Shown here: positions 8,558 through 15,476 of the stretch, one piece after another
How positions within the stretch are numbered: the stretch's first letter is position 1
Layout of the letters: each line of letters opens with the position of its first letter
From: Deltaproteobacteria bacterium
Lineage (GTDB): Bacteria; Desulfobacterota; Dissulfuribacteria; Dissulfuribacterales; QOAL01
Assembly: GCA_026996955.1 (NCBI GenBank)
Contig: JALWJV010000132.1
Coordinates: forward strand, 1 to 20,338
Reading direction: 5' to 3'
DNA: 20,338 nucleotides
Notes under the pieces: model-generated
The model's input: only the letters and a program-made list of their open reading frames with translations
What the model was told of the DNA's origin: nothing
The model's database searches: none
Program-made: the position numbers and the translations under genes

Positions 8558-8639
8558 GTGATTTTGGGGAATGATATTCAGGTTTTGTGAATTGCGGCGG
8601 TTGATTTGCCCCAGTTTCAGTTCCTGAGAATGTTTCAGA

Positions 8640-8668
8640 TTGACACATAGCGGGGTTTCATATAAAAA
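8640..8668 (+). promoter_or_regulatory. Sigma-70-type promoter upstream of the small membrane protein and exporter genes
   Basis: A perfect TTGACA lies at 8640-8645. TATAAA is at 8661-8666 (15-bp spacing) and overlaps TAAAAA at 8663-8668 (17-bp spacing). The predicted start, near 8675, leaves a leader of about 26 nt with GGAGGTG at 8690-8696 before the ATG at 8701. The preceding stretch 8558-8639 has no convincing terminator. Confidence 0.6.
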
Positions 8669-8700
8669 ATGCGGGCATTATCAAGCCATGGAGGTGCATT

Positions 8701-8907
8701 ATGCCAGAAACCCAACAACGAGACCGCAGCAATGATACAAATGATTCAGTTGATAAATCTCTCAAGGACACCTCGGAAAGGGTCCTGTCTTCTGAAAAGC
8801 GTGAGGATATCTGGGCAATAATTATTGCAGGCATAATACTGCTGCTCAGCGCCATAAATCCTGATGCTGTCTATACATTTTTCAAGAAGACCCTGTTTAT
8901 GTTTTAG
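8701..8907 (+). CDS. Small single-span membrane protein of unknown function
   Basis: A 68-residue protein. I do not recognise a family. The first 38 residues are hydrophilic and rich in Asp, Ser, Arg and Glu; residues about 39-53 (AIIIAGIILLLSAIN) form one hydrophobic helix, followed by a short FFKKTLFMF tail that could be a second membrane-surface segment. There is a strong Shine-Dalgarno site (GGAGGTG, 5 bp before the ATG) and a good promoter upstream, so it is very probably expressed. It lies 136 bp before the YeiH-type exporter gene on the same strand. A role as a small partner or accessory subunit of that exporter is inferred from position only. Confidence 0.72.
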   Translation: MPETQQRDRSNDTNDSVDKSLKDTSERVLSSEKREDIWAIIIAGIILLLSAINPDAVYTFFKKTLFMF

Positions 8908-8920
8908 CATGCGGTTATGT

Positions 8921-8940
8921 AATGATTTCAGATAATCATT
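8921..8940. repeat. Perfect 7-bp inverted repeat in front of the exporter gene
   Basis: AATGATT (8921-8927) and AATCATT (8934-8940) are perfect inverted copies separated by six bases. No T-run follows, so it is more like an operator than a terminator. It begins 13 bp after the stop codon of the small membrane protein gene. Confidence 0.4.
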
Positions 8941-9043
8941 CCAGGATTTCGACGCCCCAGGGCATGCAATAAACACGGCAATCCTTTCGGAACCATATTA
9001 TTTTCAGTAACAATAAAGAACACAGGTGATAGGGGGAACTGTT

Positions 9044-10315
9044 ATGTCCTTTATACGTCAGATGGTTGCAGAAGACTGGCCAAAATATATTCCGGGTTTT
9101 CTGCTCTGTCTTTTTTTTGCTTTTGTAGTAATGAATATTCATCATGTGCTTGCCAAGTATCACAAGGCAGATGTGGCATCCCTTGCCATACCAGTGCTGG
9201 AGCAGAAGATCGGTGAGCTTAAAAGCTCTGGTGCGCCTGCGGAAAAGATAGCTGCCATTGAGAAGAAGATAGAAAAGCACAGGCATGCCCTTGAAAAGGT
9301 GGGAGGAAGTGTAGGGGACAGATGGGCATGGGCTACACTCCTCTACCAGGACCTGCAGTTCAAGTATGTTGCCATGCTCCTGATTGGCGGCATAATCATC
9401 AGAAATACCATTGGCGTCTCAAAAATTTTTCTGCCCGGTGTAGGCATTGCCCGCCCGCTCATTAAACCCGGCATTATCATTCTGGGCGTGCATTATGTCT
9501 GGTCAGACGTGGCAAAGGTTGGGGGGGCAGGACTTGTTCTTACTGCGGTCTTCATTTTTGGAACAGCCCTTGCCGTTATGTATCTGTGCAAGAAGTTTAA
9601 TGTGCCTGATGGACTTGGCGGAATAATGGGGGCAGGAACTGGTGTTTGCGGAGTCTCGGCCATTATTGCCACAGCACCTGTGGTCAAGGCAAAGCCAAGG
9701 GATATGGCCTATGCCATTGGTACAATACTTCTCTTTGGCACCCTCATGCTTTTTGTAATGCCCTACCTTGGGCAGATGCTTGATGTGTCCCAGTCCCAGT
9801 TCGGGGCATGGGCAGCCCTTGCCATTCTGAATACTGCCCAGCTTATTGCTGCTGCCGAGTGGTATGGAGAAGATGCCAGGAATACAGCAGTGTTGATAAA
9901 TGCCGCACGCATCATGCTGATTCCCTTTATTGTAATGTACACTGTTTGGTTCTATGATCTTAAGGAGAATGTCTCCAAGGAGCAGCAGGGACTCTGGAAC
10001 ACCATAAAGAGCAAGTTTCCAGTGTTTATCATAGGTTTTTTCATTCTCGTGCTGCTGAACAGCATGCACATGCCGTTTCTTGGAGGCCCCAAGGTTGCCC
10101 ACACCCCCTTCTGGGCGATGAATGCGGTTTACAAGTGGTTTTTTGCAATAGGTTTTGCAGGAATCGGTCTGTCTATCAGTATTGATGACATGAAGAAGGC
10201 TGGCGGTGTGGCGTTCCTTGTTGGGTCAGGTGCTGCCACAGCCAAGATGGTGCTGGGGCTTGCGGCAGTGCTTATCATCGGCAGTGAGCTTCTCAAGGTT
10301 ACCGGTGGACACTGA
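9044..10315 (+). CDS. YeiH-family putative sulfate/anion exporter with a hydrophilic insert
   Basis: A 423-residue integral membrane protein of the YeiH/putative sulfate exporter family (Cons_hypoth698). The first membrane segment (about 15-35, YIPGFLLCLFFAFVVMNIHH) is followed by a charged, coiled-coil-like stretch of roughly 60 residues (about 40-100, including EQKIGELKSSGAPAEKIAAI), and then about nine more membrane segments. Family marks include GGIIIRNTIG, the glycine-rich GGIMGAGTGVCGVSAIIATA, NTAQLIAAAEWYG and the final IGFAGIGLSISIDDMKKAGG. The family is usually about 340 residues, so the N-terminal insert and a loop near 310-325 account for the extra length. The start at 9044 follows GGGGGA; an upstream GTG at 9026 is less likely because it precedes that site. 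The stop overlaps the following usp gene by 11 bp. Confidence 0.92.
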   Translation: MSFIRQMVAEDWPKYIPGFLLCLFFAFVVMNIHHVLAKYHKADVASLAIPVLEQKIGELKSSGAPAEKIAAIEKKIEKHRHALEKVGGSVGDRWAWATLLYQDLQFKYVAMLLIGGIIIRNTIGVSKIFLPGVGIARPLIKPGIIILGVHYVWSDVAKVGGAGLVLTAVFIFGTALAVMYLCKKFNVPDGLGGIMGAGTGVCGVSAIIATAPVVKAKPRDMAYAIGTILLFGTLMLFVMPYLGQMLDVSQSQFGAWAALAILNTAQLIAAAEWYGEDARNTAVLINAARIMLIPFIVMYTVWFYDLKENVSKEQQGLWNTIKSKFPVFIIGFFILVLLNSMHMPFLGGPKVAHTPFWAMNAVYKWFFAIGFAGIGLSISIDDMKKAGGVAFLVGSGAATAKMVLGLAAVLIIGSELLKVTGGH

Positions 10316-10766
10316 TTCAATTCTTCTCTGCACTGACGGCAAGTCACATTCAAGGCGGGCAGAGGAATGGGCCTTCAGGCTGGCTTCAGAGTTCAGGGCA
10401 TCCCTGACTGTGCTTCATGTCAGGGATATTTTTTTAAAGCAGTTCTATAATGAAATATACGCCCAGGGACGCAGGGAATACCTTGAGCATGTTGATGCAG
10501 AGCTTGTCAGGGAGGCTGAAGCAGTAAAAGCACATATTAGCAAATGTTGTCTGGCTAATGATATTCCCTGTGACTTCAGGGTAAGATATGGTGAACCCCT
10601 GGATGAAATACTGGATGAAGTCAAGAAAGGCGGGTATGATCTTGTGGTGGTTGGAGGTAAAAAACTCCGTGGCATAAGGGCATTTCGCTCCTGGAATCTT
10701 CCTGCCAGGTTGAGTTCCAGACTTCGTGACAGGTCCATTTTAATTGTCAGGGAAACAGATCCATAA
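10305..10766 (+). CDS. Universal stress protein (UspA) domain protein
   Basis: A 153-residue single-domain UspA-like protein beginning VDTDSILLCTDGKSHSRRAE, with the LTVLHVRDIF strand and a C-terminal YDLVVVGGKKL and SILIVRE. The proposed start is GTG at 10305, which overlaps the end of the exporter gene by 11 bp; the open frame extends farther upstream, but that part only shadows the exporter gene. The ATP-binding signature of ATP-type Usp proteins, G-x2-G-x9-G-S/T, is degenerate here: the segment reads GGKKLRGIRAFRSWNLPARL and lacks the final Gly-Ser. Nucleotide binding is therefore doubtful. Translational overlap with a transporter gene is a frequent arrangement for Usp proteins and suggests a regulatory or partner role for the exporter. 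HPr follows after 8 bp. Confidence 0.85.
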   Translation: MDTDSILLCTDGKSHSRRAEEWAFRLASEFRASLTVLHVRDIFLKQFYNEIYAQGRREYLEHVDAELVREAEAVKAHISKCCLANDIPCDFRVRYGEPLDEILDEVKKGGYDLVVVGGKKLRGIRAFRSWNLPARLSSRLRDRSILIVRETDP

Positions 10767-10774
10767 AACAGAAG

Positions 10775-11047
10775 ATGCTTTGCGAAACCGAAATTACCAT
10801 TCTTAACCGGCTTGGCCTTCATGCCAGGCCGGCATCCCGTTTTGCGCTGCTTGCCAGCGAGTTTTCATCTGATATCTATCTTGTAAGGGATGGTGAGCTT
10901 GTTGATGCAAAGAGCATCCTTGAAATTCTTACAATAGCCTGTCCCAAGGGCACCAAACTCACCTTGAGGGCAGAGGGCGAGGATGCGCCCCAGGCAATAG
11001 AGGCACTGAAGGAACTGGTGGCAGGGCGATTCGGAAATATTGACTGA
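10775..11047 (+). CDS. ptsH: HPr family phosphocarrier protein
   Basis: A 90-residue HPr, the small cytoplasmic protein that takes a phosphoryl group from enzyme I. The active-site histidine is His16 in LGLHARPASRF. A serine at 47 (VDAKSILEIL) sits where HPr kinase/phosphorylase acts in organisms that have it; many Proteobacteria with a regulatory PTS do. The remainder (GTKLTLRAEGEDAPQAIEAL) fits the HPr fold. The gene starts 8 bp after the usp stop and ends 3 bp before enzyme I, so the genes form one operon. No EIIA, EIIB or EIIC gene is in the window, so sugar transport cannot be inferred; it could equally be an NPr-type regulatory protein. Confidence 0.95.
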   Translation: MLCETEITILNRLGLHARPASRFALLASEFSSDIYLVRDGELVDAKSILEILTIACPKGTKLTLRAEGEDAPQAIEALKELVAGRFGNID

Positions 11048-11050
11048 TTA

Positions 11051-12853
11051 ATGATGAGTTTGCATCTGAAGGGAACAGGAGCTTCTCCAGGAATAGCCAT
11101 AGGCCCAGCATTTGTGCTTGAGTCAGGCAAGGTCAAGATAGTAAAGAGACGCATCTCCAGGTCTGACGTTGCCCAGGAACAGGAGCGCTTTGTCCATGCA
11201 GTAGGTGTTGCTGAGAATGAAATTGGTGCCATCCTTGAAGATATTCCTGAGGAACTCAAGGAACACAGTGGGGTGCTGAAATCACACCTGCTGATGTTAA
11301 AGGACCGCATGGTGTTTGACCGTACCCTTCAGACCATTGAAAATGACTGTATCAATGCAGAGTGGGCGCTGGACAAGGCGGTGAAGCACATACATTCCCT
11401 GTTTGCCCAGGTTAAGGACAGCTATATCCGCGAGAGGATGGAAGACATTGAGTATGTGGTCAAGCGGGTGCAGGTGCTTCTTGCAAGCTCGGAAGAGGGA
11501 ATGAACCTGGAGGGCATGGATGAGCCTTGTGTGGTGGTTGCACAGGAACTGTCCCCTGCGGATACAGTGCGGATGTTCAAGCAGAACATACTTGCCTTTG
11601 TAACTGCTGCCGGAAGCCGTACTTCTCATACGGCAATACTTGCACGTGCACTGGGGATTCCTGCAGTTGTGGGTGTGGAGCAGGGCATCAGGGGCATATC
11701 CCAGGATGATACCATAATTGTTGACGGCCTTACCGGTGACATCATCATATCTCCCGATGATGACACCATAGAGAAGTACACTGAAAAGCAGCAGAGCTAC
11801 ATTCGCTATCGCCTTGAGGTTATCCACAACAGCGCCCTTCCTGCTGAAACCCGCGATGGTTACAGGGTCAAGATAAAGGCAAACATGGAGCTTCTTGAAG
11901 AGATCCCCTCTGTTATTTCACACGGTGCAGAGGGAGTGGGGCTTTTCAGGACCGAGTTCCTCTATCTTGCCTCAAGAGAACTTCCCTCTGAAGAAACCCT
12001 TTATAATGCATACAGGGAGGTAATTGAGCGGCTCTCACCCTATCCGGTTACAATCAGGACTCTGGATGTTGGAGGGGACAAGTTTGTTTCCTCTGTCTCT
12101 CTGGATGATGAGATCAATCCAGCGCTTGGCCTCAGGGCAATCAGGCTCTGCCTCAAGGAAAAAGGCCTGTTCTGGGACCAGTTAAGGGCAATTTTAAGGG
12201 CAAGTGTCCACGGCCAGGTCAGGATACTCTTTCCCCTTGTCTCCGGGCGTACAGAGATCATGCAGGTCAAGGCCCTGCTTGAGCAGGTCAAGGATGAGCT
12301 TCGTGAAGCAGGAGTTCCCTTTGATGAATCAATCAAGCTGGGAATAATGATCGAGGTGCCCTCTGCTGTCATGGTAGCTGACATACTGGCACGGGAGGTG
12401 GATTTTTTCAGCATTGGTACCAACGATCTTATTCAGTACGCACTTGCAATTGACCGGGTAAATGAATCTGTCTCTCACATGTATGAGCCGCTGCACCCCG
12501 GAGTTATCAGGATGATTCATACGTCTGTAACCGCGGCCCATAATGCAGGCATTGAAGTGGCTATGTGCGGGGAGATGGCAGGAGAGTCCATGTATGCCCC
12601 CATACTTCTTGGAATGGGCATTGATGAGCTTAGTATGAACGCCCTGGTAATACCCAAGATAAAGCGTATTATCCGAAGGTGCGTTTATGATGACTGTGTT
12701 GAGCTTGTACGGAGGATTCTTGATGCCTCAAGCGGTTCTGAAATAAAGTATCTGCTGGATGATTTTCTCCGTCACCACTGCCCGGAAGAGTTCGAGCCCC
12801 TTGACGAGCGATATCCTGAGTTTATGAAGACCGGAAGCCCTTTGTTAAACTGA
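11051..12853 (+). CDS. ptsI: Phosphoenolpyruvate-protein phosphotransferase (PTS enzyme I)
   Basis: A 600-residue enzyme I, which moves phosphate from PEP to HPr. The N-terminal HPr-binding domain starts directly at LKGTGASPGIAIGPAFVL, so there is no GAF domain as in PtsP of the nitrogen PTS. The phosphorylated histidine is His193 in GSRTSHTAILAR. The PEP-binding TIM barrel shows VGLFRTEFLYL, TLDVGGDKF, FSIGTNDLIQYALAIDR and the catalytic Cys506 in AMCGEMAGES. Length and domain order are normal. It directly follows HPr (3-bp gap) and has two adjacent ATG codons (11051 and 11054) with little Shine-Dalgarno sequence, so it probably depends on coupling to HPr translation. Confidence 0.97.
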   Translation: MMSLHLKGTGASPGIAIGPAFVLESGKVKIVKRRISRSDVAQEQERFVHAVGVAENEIGAILEDIPEELKEHSGVLKSHLLMLKDRMVFDRTLQTIENDCINAEWALDKAVKHIHSLFAQVKDSYIRERMEDIEYVVKRVQVLLASSEEGMNLEGMDEPCVVVAQELSPADTVRMFKQNILAFVTAAGSRTSHTAILARALGIPAVVGVEQGIRGISQDDTIIVDGLTGDIIISPDDDTIEKYTEKQQSYIRYRLEVIHNSALPAETRDGYRVKIKANMELLEEIPSVISHGAEGVGLFRTEFLYLASRELPSEETLYNAYREVIERLSPYPVTIRTLDVGGDKFVSSVSLDDEINPALGLRAIRLCLKEKGLFWDQLRAILRASVHGQVRILFPLVSGRTEIMQVKALLEQVKDELREAGVPFDESIKLGIMIEVPSAVMVADILAREVDFFSIGTNDLIQYALAIDRVNESVSHMYEPLHPGVIRMIHTSVTAAHNAGIEVAMCGEMAGESMYAPILLGMGIDELSMNALVIPKIKRIIRRCVYDDCVELVRRILDASSGSEIKYLLDDFLRHHCPEEFEPLDERYPEFMKTGSPLLN

Positions 12854-12894
12854 ACTCCTGATGGCCTGGGTGTAAAGGTGGTTTTTGACTTCAC

Positions 12895-14031
12895 GTGGCA
12901 GGCATCTACATTCATATCCCTTTCTGCATAAAAAAATGTCCTTACTGTGATTTTATATCCTATGTCACCAGTGCTGATACCTTTGGCGTTTACGCAGAGG
13001 CAGTCTGTGCTGAAGCACTGTTAAGACGTGATGATGTAAAAGAGCTGGAGTTTGATACCATCTACATCGGTGGAGGCACTCCCAGTCTTATCCCTGCCGG
13101 ACTTGTTGCTCGTATTCTTGAATCCATCAAATGCAATTTCAATTTTTCAAATCCCTGGTCAAAGCTTGAAATATCAATTGAGGCAAATCCCGACTCTCTC
13201 ACGCCGGACTGGCTTGAGTCTGTAAGGAGGCTTGGCGTTAACCGGTTGAGTGTCGGGGGGCAGGATTTTTCAAAAAAAGGGCTGGAGTTTCTTGAAAGGC
13301 CTCACAGTGTGCAGGATACCATTGAGGCAATATACATTGCCAGGGATGCAGGTCTGGAATCAATAAGCCTTGACCTGATGTTCGGTATTCCCGGGCAGAG
13401 CGTCTCTGATCTTGAAAAAACTCTTGAAACAGCATGTTCATGTCAATGCCAGCACATCTCCTGTTATGAACTTACTGTTGAGCCTGGCACAATGCTTGCC
13501 CAAAGGGTGGAGGCAGGAGACGTAATCATGCCAGGCGAGGATTTGCTTTCCGAAATGACAGATCTGGCAGAGGCGTACCTGGAATCTCAGGGGCTTAAGC
13601 AGTACGAAATTTCAAATTTTGCCCTGGAGGGGCATGAGTGCAGGCATAATCTCAATTACTGGGCAAATGGCCAGTATATCGGCCTTGGCTGCTCTGCTGT
13701 GTCGTATATTCATGGTGTCCGGAGCCGGAATACACCTTCCCTTGCCGATTATGTCAGGCTGGTTTCAGAAGGGCAAAGTGCTGCAACATTTTCCGAGTCT
13801 CTGGATGAGCTGGCCATGCTCAGGGAGACAGTGGTCCTTGGGCTTCGCACCAATCGCGGCGTTTCTGTTTCAGGGTTGGTTGAGCGTTTTGGAATTGATA
13901 TTAGGGAATTTTACGGTGACAGGCTTAAACGGCTTGTGCAGGCCGGATTTATTATCGAGCATGGGGACAGGATCAGCCTGAGCCGAAAGGGAAGACGTAT
14001 TGCCAATTCAGTATTAAGCGAACTTGTCTGA
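12895..14031 (+). CDS. hemW: Radical SAM family heme chaperone HemW
   Basis: A 378-residue HemW (formerly called HemN-like or coproporphyrinogen III oxidase-like). HemW binds a [4Fe-4S] cluster, SAM and heme, and hands heme to target proteins; it is not the HemN oxidase. The CxxxCxxC cluster motif is CIKKCPYC at residues 11-18, the SAM-contacting YIGGGTPSLI lies around 57-66, and the HemW-type HNLNYWANGQYIGLG begins at His251. The C-terminal winged-helix region runs to RRIANSVLSELV. The start is GTG at 12895 (VAGIYIHIPFC), preceded by AAGGTGG with rather long spacing. It lies 41 bp after ptsI on the same strand and may share its transcript. Confidence 0.95.
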   Translation: MAGIYIHIPFCIKKCPYCDFISYVTSADTFGVYAEAVCAEALLRRDDVKELEFDTIYIGGGTPSLIPAGLVARILESIKCNFNFSNPWSKLEISIEANPDSLTPDWLESVRRLGVNRLSVGGQDFSKKGLEFLERPHSVQDTIEAIYIARDAGLESISLDLMFGIPGQSVSDLEKTLETACSCQCQHISCYELTVEPGTMLAQRVEAGDVIMPGEDLLSEMTDLAEAYLESQGLKQYEISNFALEGHECRHNLNYWANGQYIGLGCSAVSYIHGVRSRNTPSLADYVRLVSEGQSAATFSESLDELAMLRETVVLGLRTNRGVSVSGLVERFGIDIREFYGDRLKRLVQAGFIIEHGDRISLSRKGRRIANSVLSELV

Positions 14032-14083
14032 TCTTTACAGGTTCAACAGATGGGGAATATGTGCCGATAAGCAAATATATGTT

Positions 14084-14099
14084 TGGAACTATTACTGCT
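14084..14099 (+). promoter_or_regulatory. Sigma-54-type -24/-12 promoter candidate
   Basis: TGGAAC-N7-TGCT has GG and GC separated by exactly ten bases, as required for -24/-12 elements; differences from TGGCAC-N5-TTGC are few. The predicted transcription start, near 14110, gives a leader of about 50 nt before the ATG at 14160. The rest of the 14032-14159 gap shows no clear terminator. Confidence 0.5.
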
Positions 14100-14159
14100 T
14101 GTAAATAATTCCTAATTTTTTTCCTCACGGTCTAATTTTTCATCTCCTGGAGGCTTGTT

Positions 14160-14732
14160 ATGATAGACGCAATCACAAAATCAAACAGTTACAATCCTGT
14201 ACGCAAGTATCAGGATGGAGGCCAGCAGACAAGGGATATTCAGGTGGCACGTTCCGGTGAGGTCCCTGCGAGGAAGGATTCCGTATCTTTTTCTTCAGAA
14301 ACTTCCATATCTGTTGTTTACAGCCGGAGCATGGTGGTTTCCACTGAAAAACCGGATTTGAACCAGTCCCTGCGTGAATATGTGGTAAATATTTTGAAGG
14401 AGCAGGGGGTGGCGGTAAAATTTGCCATTGATTCAGATACCGAGGTGGATTTTAATACCATGACCTCGGAAGAGGCACAGCAGCTTGTATCTGAAGATGG
14501 CTACTTCGGAGTTGAAAAAACCTCTGACAGGATCGTTGAGTTTGCCATCAACGCAGCAGGTAATGATGTGTCAAGACTCGATGAGATCAAGGCCGCGGTA
14601 ATGAAAGGTTTCAAAGAGGCGGAGGAGGCATTTGGTGGGACCCTGGCAGACATATCCTATGACACCCTTGATGCCATTATGGAAAAACTTGATAAATGGG
14701 CCTCAGAGCAGGAGGGTGAGCAGCCTGCCTGA
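14160..14732 (+). CDS. Conserved hypothetical protein, DUF5610-like
   Basis: A 190-residue soluble protein with a good ribosome site (GGAGG 11 bp before the ATG). The N-terminal 70 residues are polar and probably disordered. The C-terminal half is mostly helical, with LREYVVNILKEQGVAVKF, FAINAAGNDVSRLDEIKAAV and a final KGFKEAEEAFGGTLADISYD followed by TLDAIMEKLDKWA. This closing pattern resembles the DUF5610 proteins often labelled hydrogenase-4 component G in automatic annotations; that label has no support here, as there is no hydrogenase nearby and no cofactor motif. The matching is by pattern memory and is not certain. There is no signal peptide. A sigma-54-like promoter lies upstream, so it may be controlled by an NtrC-type activator such as the two in this window. 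rluB follows after 9 bp. Confidence 0.8.
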   Translation: MIDAITKSNSYNPVRKYQDGGQQTRDIQVARSGEVPARKDSVSFSSETSISVVYSRSMVVSTEKPDLNQSLREYVVNILKEQGVAVKFAIDSDTEVDFNTMTSEEAQQLVSEDGYFGVEKTSDRIVEFAINAAGNDVSRLDEIKAAVMKGFKEAEEAFGGTLADISYDTLDAIMEKLDKWASEQEGEQPA

Positions 14733-14741
14733 TTTTGACAG

Positions 14742-15458
14742 ATGAGGCTCCAGAAATTCCTTGCCCATGCAGGTGTCTGCTCAAGAAGGGCTGCTGAGGA
14801 ACTGATAAGGCAGGGCAGGGTGAGTGTCGATGGCTGCAAGGTCACTGAGATGGGTGTCCAGGTGGACCCTGAAAACACTCGCGTTGAGGTAGATGGCAAG
14901 GCAGTAGGCGGTTGTGAGGAGCACGTTTACCTCATCATGAACAAGCCCCGCGGGGTATTAACCACAGTAAAGGATACTCATGGCCGGAAGACCGTGATGG
15001 ATCTGCTTGGCAGCTTTACGGCAAGGATATATCCTGTAGGCCGCCTTGATCTGGACAGCGAGGGCCTGCTGCTTTTCACCAATGATGGAGAACTTGCCCA
15101 GCGCTTGCTTCATCCCAGTCATAAAATCCCAAAAAAATATCACGTTACCGTAAAGGGACATCCATCCCGCAGGGATATTGATCAGCTTCAGTCAGGTATT
15201 GAGATTGACGGCAGAAAAACCCTGCCATGCACCGTAAGGGTGCTGGGTAAAACAAAGAAGACCGCCATGCTTGAGGTAGTGCTTTCAGAGGGCAGGAAAC
15301 GCCAGATAAGGCTTATGATGGATGCGGTTGGGCATCCGGTAGTGCGGCTTGCAAGGGTTGAGATGGGTCCGATTAAACTTAAAGGGCTCACCCCTGGAAA
15401 ATATCGCAGGCTTGATGCAGAGGAGATCAAAAAGCTAAAGAGTGCCGCCGGGCTTTAA
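14742..15458 (+). CDS. rluB: 23S rRNA pseudouridine synthase RluB (RsuA/RluB family)
   Basis: A 238-residue pseudouridine synthase. An S4 RNA-binding domain occupies residues 1-60 (MRLQKFLAHAGVCSRRAAEE, then GRVSVDG) and the catalytic domain follows, with YLIMNKPRGVLTT, the active-site motif VGRLDLDSEGLLLFTNDG (Asp103) and the closing SEGRKRQIRLMMDAVGH. The length and sequence match the shorter RluB of Gram-positives and Desulfobacterota, which modifies helix 89 of 23S rRNA near the peptidyl-transferase centre. Other RsuA-family members (RluE, RluF, RsuA) are possible on sequence alone but less likely. It converges with the response-regulator gene on the other strand, with only 18 bp between the two stop codons and no strong terminator visible. 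Confidence 0.93.
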   Translation: MRLQKFLAHAGVCSRRAAEELIRQGRVSVDGCKVTEMGVQVDPENTRVEVDGKAVGGCEEHVYLIMNKPRGVLTTVKDTHGRKTVMDLLGSFTARIYPVGRLDLDSEGLLLFTNDGELAQRLLHPSHKIPKKYHVTVKGHPSRRDIDQLQSGIEIDGRKTLPCTVRVLGKTKKTAMLEVVLSEGRKRQIRLMMDAVGHPVVRLARVEMGPIKLKGLTPGKYRRLDAEEIKKLKSAAGL

Positions 15459-15476
15459 CAAACATTGCCCACCATT

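Noticed and set aside
8558..8639. A terminator after the MoeA-PBP gene
   Set aside because: ATTCA/TGAAT and GGGG/CCCC pairs are short and not followed by T's.
14160..14732. Naming the protein hydrogenase-4 component G
   Set aside because: This label circulates in automatic annotations of similar proteins, but there is no metal-binding or hydrogenase motif and no hydrogenase gene in the window.
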